From Parasutterella secunda (GTDB taxonomy: Bacteria; Pseudomonadota; Gammaproteobacteria; Burkholderiales; Burkholderiaceae_F), in the NCBI RefSeq assembly GCF_023336895.1, contig NZ_JAMBLT010000001.1:372001-436000 (forward strand): DNA of 64,000 bases, written 5' to 3'. Below, one piece after another: positions 50,612-61,582 of this stretch; within the stretch, counting starts at the first letter, position 1, and each line of letters starts with the position of its first letter. A program made the translations under genes and the position numbers. Under the pieces are notes generated by a model. The model had not been told where the DNA came from and did no database searches. It was given only the letters and a program-made list of their open reading frames with translations.

Positions 50612-52438
50612 ATGTGCGGTATTGTTGCTGCGACTTCTAAACATCGGAATGTAGTGCCGCTTTTGGTTCAAGGGTTAAAACGCCTTGAGTATCGCGGCTA
50701 TGACAGCTGCGGTGTGGCCGTATGGAATCAAGGTTTAAAGCGTGTCAGAAGCGTCTCTCGCGTCTCTGAACTCTCTGAACAAATCAGTAAAGATCAGCTG
50801 CAAGGCTTTTTAGGAATTGCTCATACTCGTTGGGCCACGCACGGCGCTCCTTTAGTTTGCAATGCGCATCCGCATTTTTCCGGCGACCAAATTGCCTTAA
50901 TTCATAACGGCATTATTGAAAACTATGAAGAAATCCGTGAGGAATTGGCTGCTAAAGGCGTTCAATTCTCCAGTCAAACCGACACGGAAGTCTTAGCCCA
51001 CTTGGTTCGTGACAATTACAAAGGCGATTTGTTGGGCGCCGTTCAAGCGGCTTTAAATCGTGTACGCGGGGCCTACGCTATTGCCGTTTTCTGTAAGGAA
51101 GATCCCCATCGTGTCGTTGTGGCCCGCCAAGGTTCCCCCTTGGTTTTAGGGGTGGGCGATGGTGAGATGTTTGCCGCCTCGGATACGATGGCGCTTGCCG
51201 GCGAAACAGACCGTTTTATCTATCTGGAAGACGGCGATGTGGCGGATTTGTTGCCGCAAGGCTATCAAATCTACTCTCACCAAGGGACGGAGTTTATCCC
51301 GGTTGAAAGAGAAGTTCGCCAAATGGAAGCGTTTAGCAATGCCGTGGAGTTAGGACCGTATCGTCATTACATGCAAAAGGAAATCTTTGAGCAACCGCGA
51401 GCCATTGCCGATACGCTTGAGGCGGTGGGCGAAGTAACGCCAACTCTTTTTGGCGAAAAGGCCGGAGAAGTTTTCAAAGATATTCACCGTGTTTTAATGG
51501 TTGCTTGCGGAACCAGTTATTATGCGGCCTTGACCTCCAAGTACTGGATTGAAGGCATCGCGGGCATTCCTTGCGATGTGGAAATTGCAAGCGAATATCG
51601 CTACCGTAAGAGCGTTCCGGATCCGAAGACCCTTGTTGTCACTATTTCTCAGTCCGGTGAAACGGCCGATACGTTAGCGGCATTAAAGCATGCACGAGAC
51701 TTGGGAATGACACAGACGCTGACAATTTGCAATGTTTCCACGAGTGCCATGGTTCGCGAAAGTCTCTTGCGTTACATTACGCGCGCGGGTGTGGAAATTG
51801 GCGTGGCCTCCACGAAAGCCTTTACCACGCAATTAACAGCGCTCTTTTTACTGACATTGTGCTTGGCAAAGGTCAAGGGACGCTTGTCCGCTGAAGATGA
51901 AAACCAATACATGAAGCTTTTGCGCCATGTGCCCAAGGCAGTGAGTGCGGTACTGGCTCTGGAACCTCAAGTGATCGCTTGGGCTCAGCGTTTCGCGAGT
52001 AAACAGCACGCTTTGTTCCTGGGGCGCGGCATTCACTACCCGATCGCTCTTGAAGGTGCTTTGAAATTAAAAGAAATTTCTTACATTCATGCGGAAGCTT
52101 ATCCTGCCGGTGAACTCAAACACGGTCCGCTTGCCTTGGTCGATGAGTCTATTCCTGTCGTAACGGTGGCTCCGAACGATGAATTGCTGGAAAAACTCAA
52201 GAGTAATATGAAAGAAGTGGAAGCGCGTAAGGGCGAACTTTATGTATTTGCCGACGCAGATACCGGTTTGGAATCGAGCGAACACATTCACGTTATTCGA
52301 ATGCCGGAAAACTACGGACCGCTTTCGCCGATTTTGCACGTGATCCCGTTGCAGCTGTTGGCTTACCACACGGCCTTTATTCGTGGTAACGATGTGGATA
52401 AACCGCGTAATCTGGCTAAGAGCGTTACTGTCGAGTAA
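50612..52438 (+). CDS. glmS: Glutamine--fructose-6-phosphate aminotransferase
   Basis: GlmS makes glucosamine-6-phosphate, the first step towards UDP-GlcNAc. The mature protein starts at Cys2 (MCGIVAAT), the glutaminase nucleophile; [13 protein letters not shown] and [10 protein letters not shown] follow. Two SIS domains hold the isomerase ([15 protein letters not shown]-terminus). AAAGGAAAAC precedes the ATG at 50612; the open frame extends further up. It forms a pair with glmU. No glmS ribozyme was seen. Confidence 0.98.
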   Translation: MCGIVAATSKHRNVVPLLVQGLKRLEYRGYDSCGVAVWNQGLKRVRSVSRVSELSEQISKDQLQGFLGIAHTRWATHGAPLVCNAHPHFSGDQIALIHNGIIENYEEIREELAAKGVQFSSQTDTEVLAHLVRDNYKGDLLGAVQAALNRVRGAYAIAVFCKEDPHRVVVARQGSPLVLGVGDGEMFAASDTMALAGETDRFIYLEDGDVADLLPQGYQIYSHQGTEFIPVEREVRQMEAFSNAVELGPYRHYMQKEIFEQPRAIADTLEAVGEVTPTLFGEKAGEVFKDIHRVLMVACGTSYYAALTSKYWIEGIAGIPCDVEIASEYRYRKSVPDPKTLVVTISQSGETADTLAALKHARDLGMTQTLTICNVSTSAMVRESLLRYITRAGVEIGVASTKAFTTQLTALFLLTLCLAKVKGRLSAEDENQYMKLLRHVPKAVSAVLALEPQVIAWAQRFASKQHALFLGRGIHYPIALEGALKLKEISYIHAEAYPAGELKHGPLALVDESIPVVTVAPNDELLEKLKSNMKEVEARKGELYVFADADTGLESSEHIHVIRMPENYGPLSPILHVIPLQLLAYHTAFIRGNDVDKPRNLAKSVTVE

Positions 52439-52459
52439 CCATTGCCAAGATAATAAAAA

Positions 52460-52498
52460 GCCCCGAAGATCGGAAATAAACTTCGGGGCATTTTTTTT
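52460..52498. terminator. Bidirectional terminator between glmS and MarC-like gene
   Basis: GCCCCGAAG (52460-52468) and CTTCGGGGC (52481-52489) make a 9-bp stem with a 12-nt loop. A T tract follows on the + strand and A/T-rich sequence on the other, so it can serve both convergent genes. Confidence 0.88.
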
Positions 52499-52513
52499 AA
52501 GCGTGGGTGTAAT

Positions 52514-53170
52514 TTACATACCGGTAGCAAAGGCGCGGATACCGGATCCGATAAACTGCACGCCAATACAAACCAAGAGGAACCCCATTAATTTGCTGAC
52601 AATGATGGTGCCAGAGGGCCCAAGCTTTCTGCCGCAGAAGTCGGCCGAGCGCATGACAGCCCAACAGACCAAACAGCAGAAGATAATGGCAAGCGTCATC
52701 ATGAAAAAGGTTCCGACTTGATCTTCCCAGTGTGGGTATTCAGCAATTTCAGTGGAAAAACCGATGATAACCGCCATTGTGCCGGGGCCGGCGATCATCG
52801 GCATGGCGATGGGGAAAAACGCGTAATCTTCTCGATCTCGACGGACCAACGGAGCCTTATTGGGAGAGGGGGTTTGTTGGCCAAAAAGCATTTGATAGCC
52901 AATGACCGCAACCATGAAACCGCCGGCGATACGTAACGCCCCATAGGAAATGCCAAAAAAAGCTAATAAAAGATTACCTGCCAGCAAACTGACAAACATG
53001 ATGATGCCGGCATAAATCGCGGCCCATCTCGCTTGAGACTTGCGTTGAGCTTCATCCATGCCCTGGGTGAGGCTGATGAAAAGCGGAATTTTGGAGGGCG
53101 GATTGGTGATCACTAAAAGACTGACCAAGCCGGCTAAAAAGTATTGCAGGTGAAAGATCTCAAGAGACAT
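52514..53170 (-). CDS. MarC-family integral membrane protein (second copy)
   Basis: The 218-aa protein has six hydrophobic segments, the family pattern LVITNPPSKIPLFISL and the FPIAMPMIAGPGTMAV segment. It differs clearly from the copy at 31.9 kb (for example NPPSKIPLF against NPFGGAMFF), so the two are not a recent duplication. Function is unknown. It is convergent with glmS. Confidence 0.88.
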   Translation of the reverse strand: MSLEIFHLQYFLAGLVSLLVITNPPSKIPLFISLTQGMDEAQRKSQARWAAIYAGIIMFVSLLAGNLLLAFFGISYGALRIAGGFMVAVIGYQMLFGQQTPSPNKAPLVRRDREDYAFFPIAMPMIAGPGTMAVIIGFSTEIAEYPHWEDQVGTFFMMTLAIIFCCLVCWAVMRSADFCGRKLGPSGTIIVSKLMGFLLVCIGVQFIGSGIRAFATGM

Positions 53171-53350
53171 GTCGAGCCGATCAAAAATCGAAACAGAAAA
53201 TCGACGACATTGTTACGTTTTCATGCAAAAAGGTCACTAGGTAGTAACCCTAATATAAGTTACATTCTGAAATATTTTTTGCCTTAAAGATCAAGCAATA
53301 AAAAAATAATTTTCGGTCTTTTCTGCCATAATGAACAAGCTTTCACTTTT

Positions 53351-53372
53351 TGACTGAATGAACGTTCAGTCA
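53351..53372. promoter_or_regulatory. Composite palindrome, likely TetR operator of the RND operon
   Basis: The arms TGACTGAA (53351-53358) and TTCAGTCA (53365-53372) flank TGAACG, and an inner perfect palindrome TGAACGTTCA lies at 53359-53368. A -35-like TTGACT (53350-53355) overlaps it. The position fits an operator for the TetR regulator encoded at the end of the operon. Confidence 0.65.
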
Positions 53373-53430
53373 CATTTGGTTATTTTCTGTCGGATCAACG
53401 CCGGCATCGATGTTTGGAGAAAGGTAAAAC

Positions 53431-54549
53431 ATGTTTTCAAAGTTTGCGCCCAAGTACGCAGCGGTAGCTTTATCAGTCGTGGCAGCTTTGTCGTTGGCAG
53501 GCTGCAAGGGTGATGCTCCGAGTGCCCCGAAGGGGCCCCAAGAAGTGGGTGTGGTGACCGTAGAATTGTCCACTCCCGTGATGACAACGGAGCTTGCCGG
53601 ACGCACGAGTGCTTACCAAGTAGCCGAAGTTCGCCCTCAAATCAGCGGGATTATTCAAAAGAGAACGTTCACAGAAGGCCAGATGGTCAAAGCCGGTGAG
53701 CAGCTCTATCAGATTGATCCGGCTTTGTATGAAGCCGCCTATGAAGAAGCGGTCGCCAATTATGAATTAGCCCGAGCCAACGCCAGACGTTCTGCCCAGT
53801 TGGTGAAAGTCAACGCGGTGAGTAAACAAGACAATGATGCCGCCCAGGCTCAGATGAAGACCGCACGGGCTGCCATGAAGACGGCTAAAACCAATTTGGA
53901 CTACACCAAGGTCGAAAGCCCGATTTCGGGACGGGTGGGCCGCTCTGAAGTGACGCCGGGTGCACTCGCTAACGCCTATCAGACATTTATGACGACGGTG
54001 CAGCAATTGGATCCGATTTATGTCGACGTTCGTCAAACAAGCTCTGATATGTTGCGCTTAAAGCACGAAATTGCTTCGGGCAAGATTAAGGCCAAGGACG
54101 GTGCGGTTGAAGTCACCGTTTTGATGGAAGATGGTTCCGTTTATCCGCAAAAAGGTAAATTAACCTTTACGGGTGAAGAAGTGGACGAAGGCACGGGGAT
54201 GATTAATTTGCGTGCGGTTGTGCCCAATCCTAACGGAGATCTTTTGCCCGGTATGTTCGTGCGTGCTCGTCTTGAAGAAGGTGCGCGTCCGGATTCGGTC
54301 CTTATTTCTCAACGCTGCGTGATGCGCGACCCGAAGGGCCAGGCCTACGTTTATGTGGTTAAGCCTGACAATACGATTGAACAACGCAATGTGGTTGCCA
54401 ACCGCGTGGTCGGTACGAATTGGTTAATTGAATCAGGTCTGCAGGCTGGTGAAAAAGTTGTGATTGAAGGCATCGGTAAGGTGCGTATTGGCTCTCAAGT
54501 CAAAATCGCTCAACCGGCTGCCGTCGCAACTGAGGCTCCGGCAAAGTAA
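53431..54549 (+). CDS. RND efflux periplasmic adaptor (AcrA/MexA type)
   Basis: This lipoprotein (lipobox LAGC) links the inner-membrane pump to the outer-membrane channel. The HlyD-type pattern is visible: VAEVRPQISGIIQKRTFTEGQMVKAGEQLYQID lipoyl half, an Ala-rich hairpin, and LDYTKVESPISGRVGRSEVTPG. It is 372 aa. GGAGAAAGGTAAAAC precedes the ATG. It is the first gene of an adaptor-pump-channel-TetR operon. Confidence 0.95.
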   Translation: MFSKFAPKYAAVALSVVAALSLAGCKGDAPSAPKGPQEVGVVTVELSTPVMTTELAGRTSAYQVAEVRPQISGIIQKRTFTEGQMVKAGEQLYQIDPALYEAAYEEAVANYELARANARRSAQLVKVNAVSKQDNDAAQAQMKTARAAMKTAKTNLDYTKVESPISGRVGRSEVTPGALANAYQTFMTTVQQLDPIYVDVRQTSSDMLRLKHEIASGKIKAKDGAVEVTVLMEDGSVYPQKGKLTFTGEEVDEGTGMINLRAVVPNPNGDLLPGMFVRARLEEGARPDSVLISQRCVMRDPKGQAYVYVVKPDNTIEQRNVVANRVVGTNWLIESGLQAGEKVVIEGIGKVRIGSQVKIAQPAAVATEAPAK

Positions 54550-54580
54550 TAAGAAATAAGACAAGGCAAAGGATTTATTT

Positions 54581-57500
54581 ATGTCTCGATTTTTTCTAGG
54601 ACGACCGATTTTCGCCTGGGTGATCGCCATTGTGATCATGTTGGCCGGTATCCTGTCGATTACAAGATTGCCGGTCTCTCAGTACCCGCAGATCGCGCCT
54701 CCTCAGGTCACTATCACGGCAACCTACCCGGGCGCTTCGGCCGAAACCATTGAAAATACGATTACGCAACAGGTCGAACAAGCGATGACCGGTTTGGATG
54801 GCTATTTGTATATGGCCTCTAATTCCGATTCGTCCGGTCGCGTTTCCATTGATATCACCTTTGAAGCAGGAACCGACCCTGACATTGCGCAGGTCCAGGT
54901 TCAAAACCGCTTAAAGACTGTGGAAAACAGTTTGCCGCAAGTGGTGCAACAGCTGGGTGTGAACGTGGATAAGTCGGCTGCCAACTTCTTGATGGTGGTG
55001 GGCTTTGTCGATAAAAACGGCAAAATGAGCAGCGCTGACCTTTCAGACTACTTGGTCAACAATGTTCAGGAACCGCTTTCACGTATTACCGGTGTGGGTG
55101 AAGTGGAAGTGTTCGGTAGCTCTTACTCCATGCGCATTTGGCTCGATCCCGAAAAGCTTCACAAGTACTCCTTGTCGACTGACGAGATCGTTGCGGCCAT
55201 TGAAGAGCAAAACGTACAGGTTTCATCCGGCGCTATCGGTAACTTGCCTTCCGAAGCACGTTATGAGTTAAACGCCACGATTAACTCCATGTCGCTTTTG
55301 GAGACGGTCGAAGACTTCGAAAACATTATGGTGAAGACGTCCATGGACGGTTCACGTGTTTTGATGAAGGATGTAGCTCGAATCGAGATGGGGCAGGAAA
55401 GCTACAACGTTATCGCTCTTTATAACGGAAAAGAATCCACCGGTATGGCCATCAGTTTGGCTTCTGGCGCCAACGCCATGGCAACGAGCGATCGTGTGAA
55501 AGCCCGCTTAAACGAAATGCAGGTGAACTTCCCGGATGGTATGGAATGGGTGGTGCCGTTTGATACGACGCCTTTCGTTCGTATTTCTATTCAGGAAGTG
55601 GTTCGTACGCTTTTTGAAGCTATCGTGCTCGTGGTCTGCGTGATGTTCCTATTCTTGCAGAATTGGCGTGCAACGTTGATTCCGACGATTGCCGTGCCGG
55701 TCGTACTTTTGGGTACGTTTGGGGTGTTGCAGGCAATGGGGTACTCCATCAACGTGCTGACGATGTTTGCTATGGTGCTAGCCATCGGGCTACTGGTGGA
55801 CGACGCCATTGTGGTGGTGGAAAACGTTGAACGTGTGATGCGAACTGAAGGCTTATCACCACGAGAGGCGACGGAAAAATCCATGGGTCAGATTCAGGGC
55901 GCCTTAGTGGGTATCGCTATGGTGCTTGCGGCAGTGTTTGTGCCGATGGCTTTCTTCGGCGGTTCAACCGGCATCATTTATCGTCAGTTCTCCGTGACGA
56001 TCGTCTCGGCCATGGTGCTTTCTGTATTAGTGGCTTTGATCCTGACGCCGGTGCTTTGCGCCTCGCTTTTAAAGCCGATCGAGAAAGATCATCACGAAAA
56101 CAAACAGGGCTTTTTCGGCCGCTTTAACCGCGGTTTTGAAAAGTTCTCCTTGATGATTCGCACTCAAGTTGGTCAAGCTATTCCGCATACCGTCCGCACG
56201 CTTTTGGTTTACGCCATTATTTTGGGCGGCGTGGTGTTTGGCTTTATGAAGTTGCCCTCAAGCTTTATGCCGGGTGAAGACCAGGGTATTTTGCTTGCTC
56301 AGGTGATTACGCCGGCCGGTACCTCTCAGCAAAGAACGCAGGAAGTGTTGGGTCGTATGAGTCAGTACTTCCAGGAAAAAGAAGCAGAAAACGTTGAATC
56401 GGTATTTACGGTTTCAGGCTTTTCTTTCGGTGGTACGGGACAGAACACCGGTTTGATGTTCGTGCGCTTGAAGGATTGGGGTGAACGTGAGGGCGATGGT
56501 CAGGACGTTAATTCCATCACGGCTCGCGCTATGGCAGAGTTCTCTCAATATAAGGATGCGAATGCCTACGCGTTCCCGCCGCCGGCTGTGCCTGAATTGG
56601 GTATTGCCGATGGCTTTGACATTTATCTGCAAGCCAGCGCCGGTCAAACTCACGATGAATTGATGGCGGTACGCAACCAGTTCATTGGCATGGGTAATGC
56701 TCACCCGCATCTGACCGCTGTTCGTCCGAACGGTATGGAAGATACGCCGCAGCTGCACTTGGATATTGATGTGGAAAAAGCCCGCGCGTTGGGTGTGTCC
56801 ATTAATTCCATCAATTCAACACTGGCAACGGCTTGGGGTAGTACGTATGTCAACGACTTCCTCGATCGCGGTCGTGTGAAGAAAGTTTATGTCCAAGGCG
56901 ATAGTCAATTTAGACAAAAACCGGAAGATTTAGGTAAGTGGTACGTGAAAAATAGTGCCGGTGAGATGGTGCCTTTCTCCGCGTTCTCAACGACATCGTG
57001 GAAGTACGGCTCGCCTCGTCTGGAACGTTTCAATGGTTTGTCTGCTGTGAACATTCAAGGTAATCCACGAACGGGCTTTAGCTCAGGTGACGCCTTGGCG
57101 GCTGTGGCAGAAATCGCTGAGAAACTCCCTGCCGGCTATAGCGTTGCTTACACGGGTGTTTCCTACCAGGAACGTGAAGCAGGTGGTCAGGCAGCGCCCT
57201 TGTACGCCTTGTCCATTTTGGTGGTGTTCTTGTGCTTGGCCGCTTTGTATGAAAGCTGGTCCATTCCGATTGCCGTGATTTTGGTCATTCCGATGGGCGT
57301 GATCGGTGCTTTGGCGCTGACGGGCCTAAGAGGTTTGAATAACGACATTTACTTCCAGGTCGGCTTGATTACAACAATCGGCTTGGTCAGTAAGAACGCT
57401 ATTTTGATTGTGGAATTTGCCAAGGACTTGCACGACAGCGGTGAAGATATTGTGCACGCGGCTATTGACGCGGTCCGTCTGCGTCTCCGTCCGATCGTGA

Positions 57501-57865
57501 TGACGTCTTTGGCCTTCGGTCTCGGTGTGTTGCCCTTGGCTATGTCTCATGGGGCAGGCTCCGGCGCTCAGAACGCCATCGGTTGGGGTGTGTTGGGTGG
57601 CATGATTACCGGTACGCTTTTGTGTGTGCTCTTTGTGCCACTTTTCTACGTTATGATTATGCGTGTCTCAGGCAGTGCCAATGAACGTAACGTCGACTTG
57701 AAGGCAGCGGCAGCTGAAACGGCTTTCGAAGCTAAGGCCTTAAAGAGCGGAGAGCTCACGTTCTATGATCGTGACGAAGAGTCTGAGAAAAAAGAAAACG
57801 GCGTTCCTGCCGAATCTGATGCTCAAGTGCAGGAAAAACAGCAAGCCGATAAAAAGGGAGAATAA
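54581..57865 (+). CDS. RND multidrug efflux transporter (AcrB type)
   Basis: The HAE1-type pump has twelve membrane segments, two large periplasmic loops and the proton-relay residues in [16 protein letters not shown] and [29 protein letters not shown] and SRFFLGRP-type start are standard. At 1094 aa it is about 45-50 longer than AcrB because of an acidic, Glu/Lys/Gln-rich C-terminal tail after the last helix (about residues 1040-1094), with no known domain. The export substrates are not predictable. Confidence 0.96.
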   Translation: MSRFFLGRPIFAWVIAIVIMLAGILSITRLPVSQYPQIAPPQVTITATYPGASAETIENTITQQVEQAMTGLDGYLYMASNSDSSGRVSIDITFEAGTDPDIAQVQVQNRLKTVENSLPQVVQQLGVNVDKSAANFLMVVGFVDKNGKMSSADLSDYLVNNVQEPLSRITGVGEVEVFGSSYSMRIWLDPEKLHKYSLSTDEIVAAIEEQNVQVSSGAIGNLPSEARYELNATINSMSLLETVEDFENIMVKTSMDGSRVLMKDVARIEMGQESYNVIALYNGKESTGMAISLASGANAMATSDRVKARLNEMQVNFPDGMEWVVPFDTTPFVRISIQEVVRTLFEAIVLVVCVMFLFLQNWRATLIPTIAVPVVLLGTFGVLQAMGYSINVLTMFAMVLAIGLLVDDAIVVVENVERVMRTEGLSPREATEKSMGQIQGALVGIAMVLAAVFVPMAFFGGSTGIIYRQFSVTIVSAMVLSVLVALILTPVLCASLLKPIEKDHHENKQGFFGRFNRGFEKFSLMIRTQVGQAIPHTVRTLLVYAIILGGVVFGFMKLPSSFMPGEDQGILLAQVITPAGTSQQRTQEVLGRMSQYFQEKEAENVESVFTVSGFSFGGTGQNTGLMFVRLKDWGEREGDGQDVNSITARAMAEFSQYKDANAYAFPPPAVPELGIADGFDIYLQASAGQTHDELMAVRNQFIGMGNAHPHLTAVRPNGMEDTPQLHLDIDVEKARALGVSINSINSTLATAWGSTYVNDFLDRGRVKKVYVQGDSQFRQKPEDLGKWYVKNSAGEMVPFSAFSTTSWKYGSPRLERFNGLSAVNIQGNPRTGFSSGDALAAVAEIAEKLPAGYSVAYTGVSYQEREAGGQAAPLYALSILVVFLCLAALYESWSIPIAVILVIPMGVIGALALTGLRGLNNDIYFQVGLITTIGLVSKNAILIVEFAKDLHDSGEDIVHAAIDAVRLRLRPIVMTSLAFGLGVLPLAMSHGAGSGAQNAIGWGVLGGMITGTLLCVLFVPLFYVMIMRVSGSANERNVDLKAAAAETAFEAKALKSGELTFYDRDEESEKKENGVPAESDAQVQEKQQADKKGE

Positions 57866-57867
57866 GC

Positions 57868-59331
57868 ATGCGAAAGACTTTTAAGTTTTTACCGTTGGTG
57901 GCGGCTTTGGCATTGACCGGTTGCATGTCGATGGCTCCCAGCTATGAAAGACCGCAGGCACCGATTCTGAACGCCTGGCCTACCGGCGAAGCCTATGCCG
58001 ATGCCAAGATCAATCAGCAGGCTTTGCCCGATTGGCACGAGTTCTTTACCGATGAGCGTTTGCGCAAAGTCATTGAGCTTACGCTAGAGAACAATCGTGA
58101 CTATCGTGTCGCTATGCTCAATGTTCAGAAGATGCGTTATGCGTATAACATCCAGCGTTCGGAATTTTTACCGAGCATCTCAGGTGTTGGTTCCGGAGAA
58201 CATTCCGGTACGCCGAGAACGCTGAGTGCGACCGGACAAGATACGGTCAGCCATGTTTATTCAGCCAATTTGGCCATGGCTTCTTATGAGTTGGATCTTT
58301 TCGGCCGTATTCGCAGCTTAAGTGATGAGGCTTTGAACCAATACTTTGCGACCGAAGAAGCCCGAAAGAGCGCCCGTGTGACACTCATCGCCGAAACGGC
58401 CAATCTGTGGCTACAGTTGGGTGCGGACCGCTCACTTTTGGCTTTTGCCAAGGAAACGTTGGATAGCCAAGAGAAGTCCTACAAGCTTTCTGAAGCAAGC
58501 TATAAAGCCGGTGCCATCAATTTGCTTGAACTCAATCAGGCCAAGCAAATGTACGCAAGCGCGCAAGCTTCTTACGCCTCTTCACAGCGTGCGGTGGCTC
58601 AAGATATGAATGCCTTGGCGCTTTTGGTTGGCACAAATGTTCCCGAAGACTTATTGCCCAACAATGTGGAAGTAGTGACACTTGCCGGGGTTTTGCCTCA
58701 AGGGGTACCTTCCGAAGTGCTCTTAAACCGTCCTGACATTGCTCAAGCCGAATACACGTTGCTCGCAGCCAATGCTGACATTGGCGCGGCACGTGCAAAC
58801 TTCTTCCCAAGAATCACGCTTGTGGCTTCGGGCGGCACCGGTTCAACGGAATTGGATGATCTCTTCTCGGGCGGTACGCGTCTCTGGAGCTTTGCTCCCT
58901 CGATTTCACTTCCGATTTTCACGGGTGGCGCTAACTGGGCGACGCTTCGTGTCTCTGAAACGGAACGAGATATCGCAGTAGCCGATTACGAAAAAGCCAT
59001 TCAAACGGCTTTCCGTGAAGTGGCCGATGCGTTAGCGACTGAAGGCACTATTGAGCGTGAACTTAAAGCCACGCAAGACTATGCGGATGCCACGAAGAAG
59101 GCCTATGAGCTTGCCCAAGCCCGCTATCGTCATGGCTCAGAGAGCTTCCTGACGGTTTTGGACTCGCAACGGCAATACGTGAGCGCGCAAACGCAATTGG
59201 CTGTTGCCCAACAGGCCCGCGCCATGAGCTTGGTAACGCTTTACAAAGCCTTGGGCGGCGGTGCGGTTGACATTCAAAAATCCGCCGATCAAAAGAGTGA
59301 CTCTTCGGTTCAAGCCAAAAGTGAGGCTTAA
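57868..59331 (+). CDS. RND efflux outer-membrane channel (OprM/NodT type)
   Basis: The 487-aa lipoprotein (lipobox LTGC) has the two outer-membrane efflux repeats (LYELDLFGRIRSLSDEA-type segment and a LNRPDIAQAEYTLLAANADIGAARANFFPRI segment). It completes the tripartite pump. Its ATG is 2 bp after the pump's stop. Confidence 0.94.
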   Translation: MRKTFKFLPLVAALALTGCMSMAPSYERPQAPILNAWPTGEAYADAKINQQALPDWHEFFTDERLRKVIELTLENNRDYRVAMLNVQKMRYAYNIQRSEFLPSISGVGSGEHSGTPRTLSATGQDTVSHVYSANLAMASYELDLFGRIRSLSDEALNQYFATEEARKSARVTLIAETANLWLQLGADRSLLAFAKETLDSQEKSYKLSEASYKAGAINLLELNQAKQMYASAQASYASSQRAVAQDMNALALLVGTNVPEDLLPNNVEVVTLAGVLPQGVPSEVLLNRPDIAQAEYTLLAANADIGAARANFFPRITLVASGGTGSTELDDLFSGGTRLWSFAPSISLPIFTGGANWATLRVSETERDIAVADYEKAIQTAFREVADALATEGTIERELKATQDYADATKKAYELAQARYRHGSESFLTVLDSQRQYVSAQTQLAVAQQARAMSLVTLYKALGGGAVDIQKSADQKSDSSVQAKSEA

Positions 59332-59334
59332 ACC

Positions 59335-59940
59335 ATGGCGAAAAATTTAGCTCAGCAGCGCCGTGAGGAAATTATCCGGGCGGCGCACAAGTGCTTTATC
59401 ACTCGAGGCTTTCATGCAACGGGGATGGCCGATATCGCTCGAGAATTCGGGATGAGTGCCGGCCATATCTATAACTATTTCCCGAGTAAGACCGCCATTA
59501 TCGAAGAGGTGATTTCCCGAGGGATGGAGGATTTTTATAAAAATTCCTGTGCCCTTCAGGAAAGCCAAGACAGTTATGAAAAGACGCTTGAACAAGTCAG
59601 ACGTATTTTGTCTGGTATTTTGAAAAAAGAAAGAGTGGCGCTTTCTTTGGAACTCTTGGCCGAGGCCAGTCACAATCCTGAACTCGAAAAAGTCCTTCGA
59701 GAGGCAGATGTCAAGGCACGGAGACACCTTAAAGAACTTTCCAATCCAAACGGCAACAATGCAAAAGATTGGGCGTTGGTGGATATGGGAATGGCAACCT
59801 TTGAGGGAATTGGCCTGAGATACCTGAGAAATCCGGATATGGATTTTGATTCAATCTGCGAAGTTCTTGCCGAGCGTATTTATATGCCCCGAGAGAAACT
59901 CAAACAAAGGCTCAAAGAGCTTGAAGCCAAGCAGGCTTAA
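59335..59940 (+). CDS. TetR-family transcriptional regulator of the RND operon
   Basis: The 201-aa protein has the N-terminal TetR HTH (EEIIRAAHKCFITRGFHATGMADIAREFGMSAGHIYNYFPSK) and a ligand-binding C-terminal helical domain. It is last in the operon, 3 bp after the channel gene, rather than divergent as acrR usually is. It probably represses the operon through the palindrome at 53351 and so controls itself; this is inferred from position. Confidence 0.9.
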   Translation: MAKNLAQQRREEIIRAAHKCFITRGFHATGMADIAREFGMSAGHIYNYFPSKTAIIEEVISRGMEDFYKNSCALQESQDSYEKTLEQVRRILSGILKKERVALSLELLAEASHNPELEKVLREADVKARRHLKELSNPNGNNAKDWALVDMGMATFEGIGLRYLRNPDMDFDSICEVLAERIYMPREKLKQRLKELEAKQA

Positions 59941-59959
59941 GAGCTTTCTTCTAAAAAGA

Positions 59960-59995
59960 ACAGCCGGTCTTCATTCTCAGAAGCCGGCTGTTTTA
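59960..59995. terminator. Terminator between the tetR and degP-like genes
   Basis: ACAGCCGG (59960-59967) and CCGGCTGT (59984-59991) pair perfectly with TCTT/AAG extensions, followed by TTTAG. The A-rich other side suits both convergent genes. Confidence 0.78.
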
Positions 59996-60011
59996 GTTCA
60001 AGAACAGGAAA

Positions 60012-61445
60012 CTACTTTAAGTCAACGGCGATAAAGATGCGGGATTGTTGACGTTGTACCAACAAGGCCACTTTTTCAGCGCCCGACACGGCGCGACGTA
60101 AGTCGCCCACCGTTTTGACCGTCTTACCGTTAGCGCTCAGAATGATGTCGCGAGGCATAAGGCCCGCGCGAGCGGCAGCAGCGCGAACTTCCGTGACTAA
60201 CAGTCCATTGGTAAGATCCAATTCCTTTAATTCTTCGTCATTTAATGCGCGAACCGACACACCGAGTTTTCCTTGAGCTTGCTTCGCTTCGGTCGGAGCG
60301 GTGCTGTCTTCGGGATTTTCAGCCACGGTTACGGTGACGTCCTTTTCCTTACCGTCACGCAAAACAGTGAGTTTTACCTTTGTGCCGGGTTTCATGGCAG
60401 AAATCTTAACGGGCAAGTCGTTGGCGCTGTTGATGGCCTGACCGTTTAAAGCCACGACAATGTCGCCCACCTTAAGACCGGCTTTTTCACCGGGTTGACC
60501 CTTTTCAAGTTGGGTGATCACGGCGCCACGCGGCGTCTTCATGCCAAAGGCTTCAGCCAAATCTTGGGTAACCGCTTGGATGCCGACACCGATTCGACCG
60601 CGAATAACCCGACCGTTTTCGATCAACTGATCCTTAATCTGGATAGCCAAGTCAATCGGGATGGAGAAGGACAGGCCCATGAAGCCGCCCGAAGTGGAGA
60701 AAATCTGGGAGTTTATGCCCACCACTTCGCCCTTCATGTTAAAGAGGGGGCCGCCGGAATTGCCAGGGTTGACAGCAACGTCAGTTTGAATGAAAGGAAC
60801 ATACTCTTCGGAGGGGAGGGCGCGGCTTTTAGCCGAAACAATACCGGCTGTGACCGTATTGTCGAGGCCGAAAGGAGAACCGATGGCAGCCACCCATTCG
60901 CCCACCTTCAATTGTTCGGAGGAACCGATTTTAAGTACAGGCAAATCCTTGGCTTCAATCTTTACCACGGCGATATCGGTCTTTTTATCCAGACCTAAAA
61001 CTTTGCCGGAGAATTCACGATTGTCGGTCAAACGAATGCGGATCTCATCGGCCCCTTCGACCACGTGAGCATTCGTGAGAATGACACCGTCAGAAGAAAT
61101 GATGAAGCCAGAACCCGTTCCGCGTTGTTCAGGCACGCGTTGTTCTTGGGGACCGAACGGAATGATGGGAAAGCCAAAGCGGCGGAAAAGTTCTGCCGTA
61201 CGGTCATCCATGCCAGGGAAGGGAGACTGCACGGTTTGTGTACGGGCATTTCGAATCGTTGAGATATTCACGACACCTTTGCCGTTTTCTTCAACAAGTT
61301 TAGTGAAGTCAGGCAACATGGCTTGTGCGCCTGAGTCATTTGAAGAGAAAAACGGCACTTCGGCTTGAGCCGCCGGCATAAAGGAGAAAGCCGCGGCTAA
61401 TGCAACCGTCAGGGCGGCCGATTTCAAAACACTCTTTTTAACCAT
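60012..61445 (-). CDS. DegP/MucD-family periplasmic serine protease
   Basis: The 477-aa protein has a signal peptide (cleaved near AQA), the catalytic triad H127 (LTNAHVV), D157 (KTDIAVV) and S230 (NPGNSGGPLFN), and two PDZ domains (from about 270 and 385). It degrades misfolded periplasmic proteins. It lies just before the two-component pair on the same strand and is often controlled by envelope stress, though no such site is visible here. Confidence 0.93.
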   Translation of the reverse strand: MVKKSVLKSAALTVALAAAFSFMPAAQAEVPFFSSNDSGAQAMLPDFTKLVEENGKGVVNISTIRNARTQTVQSPFPGMDDRTAELFRRFGFPIIPFGPQEQRVPEQRGTGSGFIISSDGVILTNAHVVEGADEIRIRLTDNREFSGKVLGLDKKTDIAVVKIEAKDLPVLKIGSSEQLKVGEWVAAIGSPFGLDNTVTAGIVSAKSRALPSEEYVPFIQTDVAVNPGNSGGPLFNMKGEVVGINSQIFSTSGGFMGLSFSIPIDLAIQIKDQLIENGRVIRGRIGVGIQAVTQDLAEAFGMKTPRGAVITQLEKGQPGEKAGLKVGDIVVALNGQAINSANDLPVKISAMKPGTKVKLTVLRDGKEKDVTVTVAENPEDSTAPTEAKQAQGKLGVSVRALNDEELKELDLTNGLLVTEVRAAAARAGLMPRDIILSANGKTVKTVGDLRRAVSGAEKVALLVQRQQSRIFIAVDLK

Positions 61446-61582
61446 ATCAAAGTACTCCGAAATAAATTCTTTTTGTCAGTGTAATACGTAATTTGCCAAA
61501 CACTGAAACGATAATAAAAAACACGTTGATTTTGTTTGTCGGGTTGTTTCGATCAAGCTTTATTTGTAACAAAGACTAGAAA

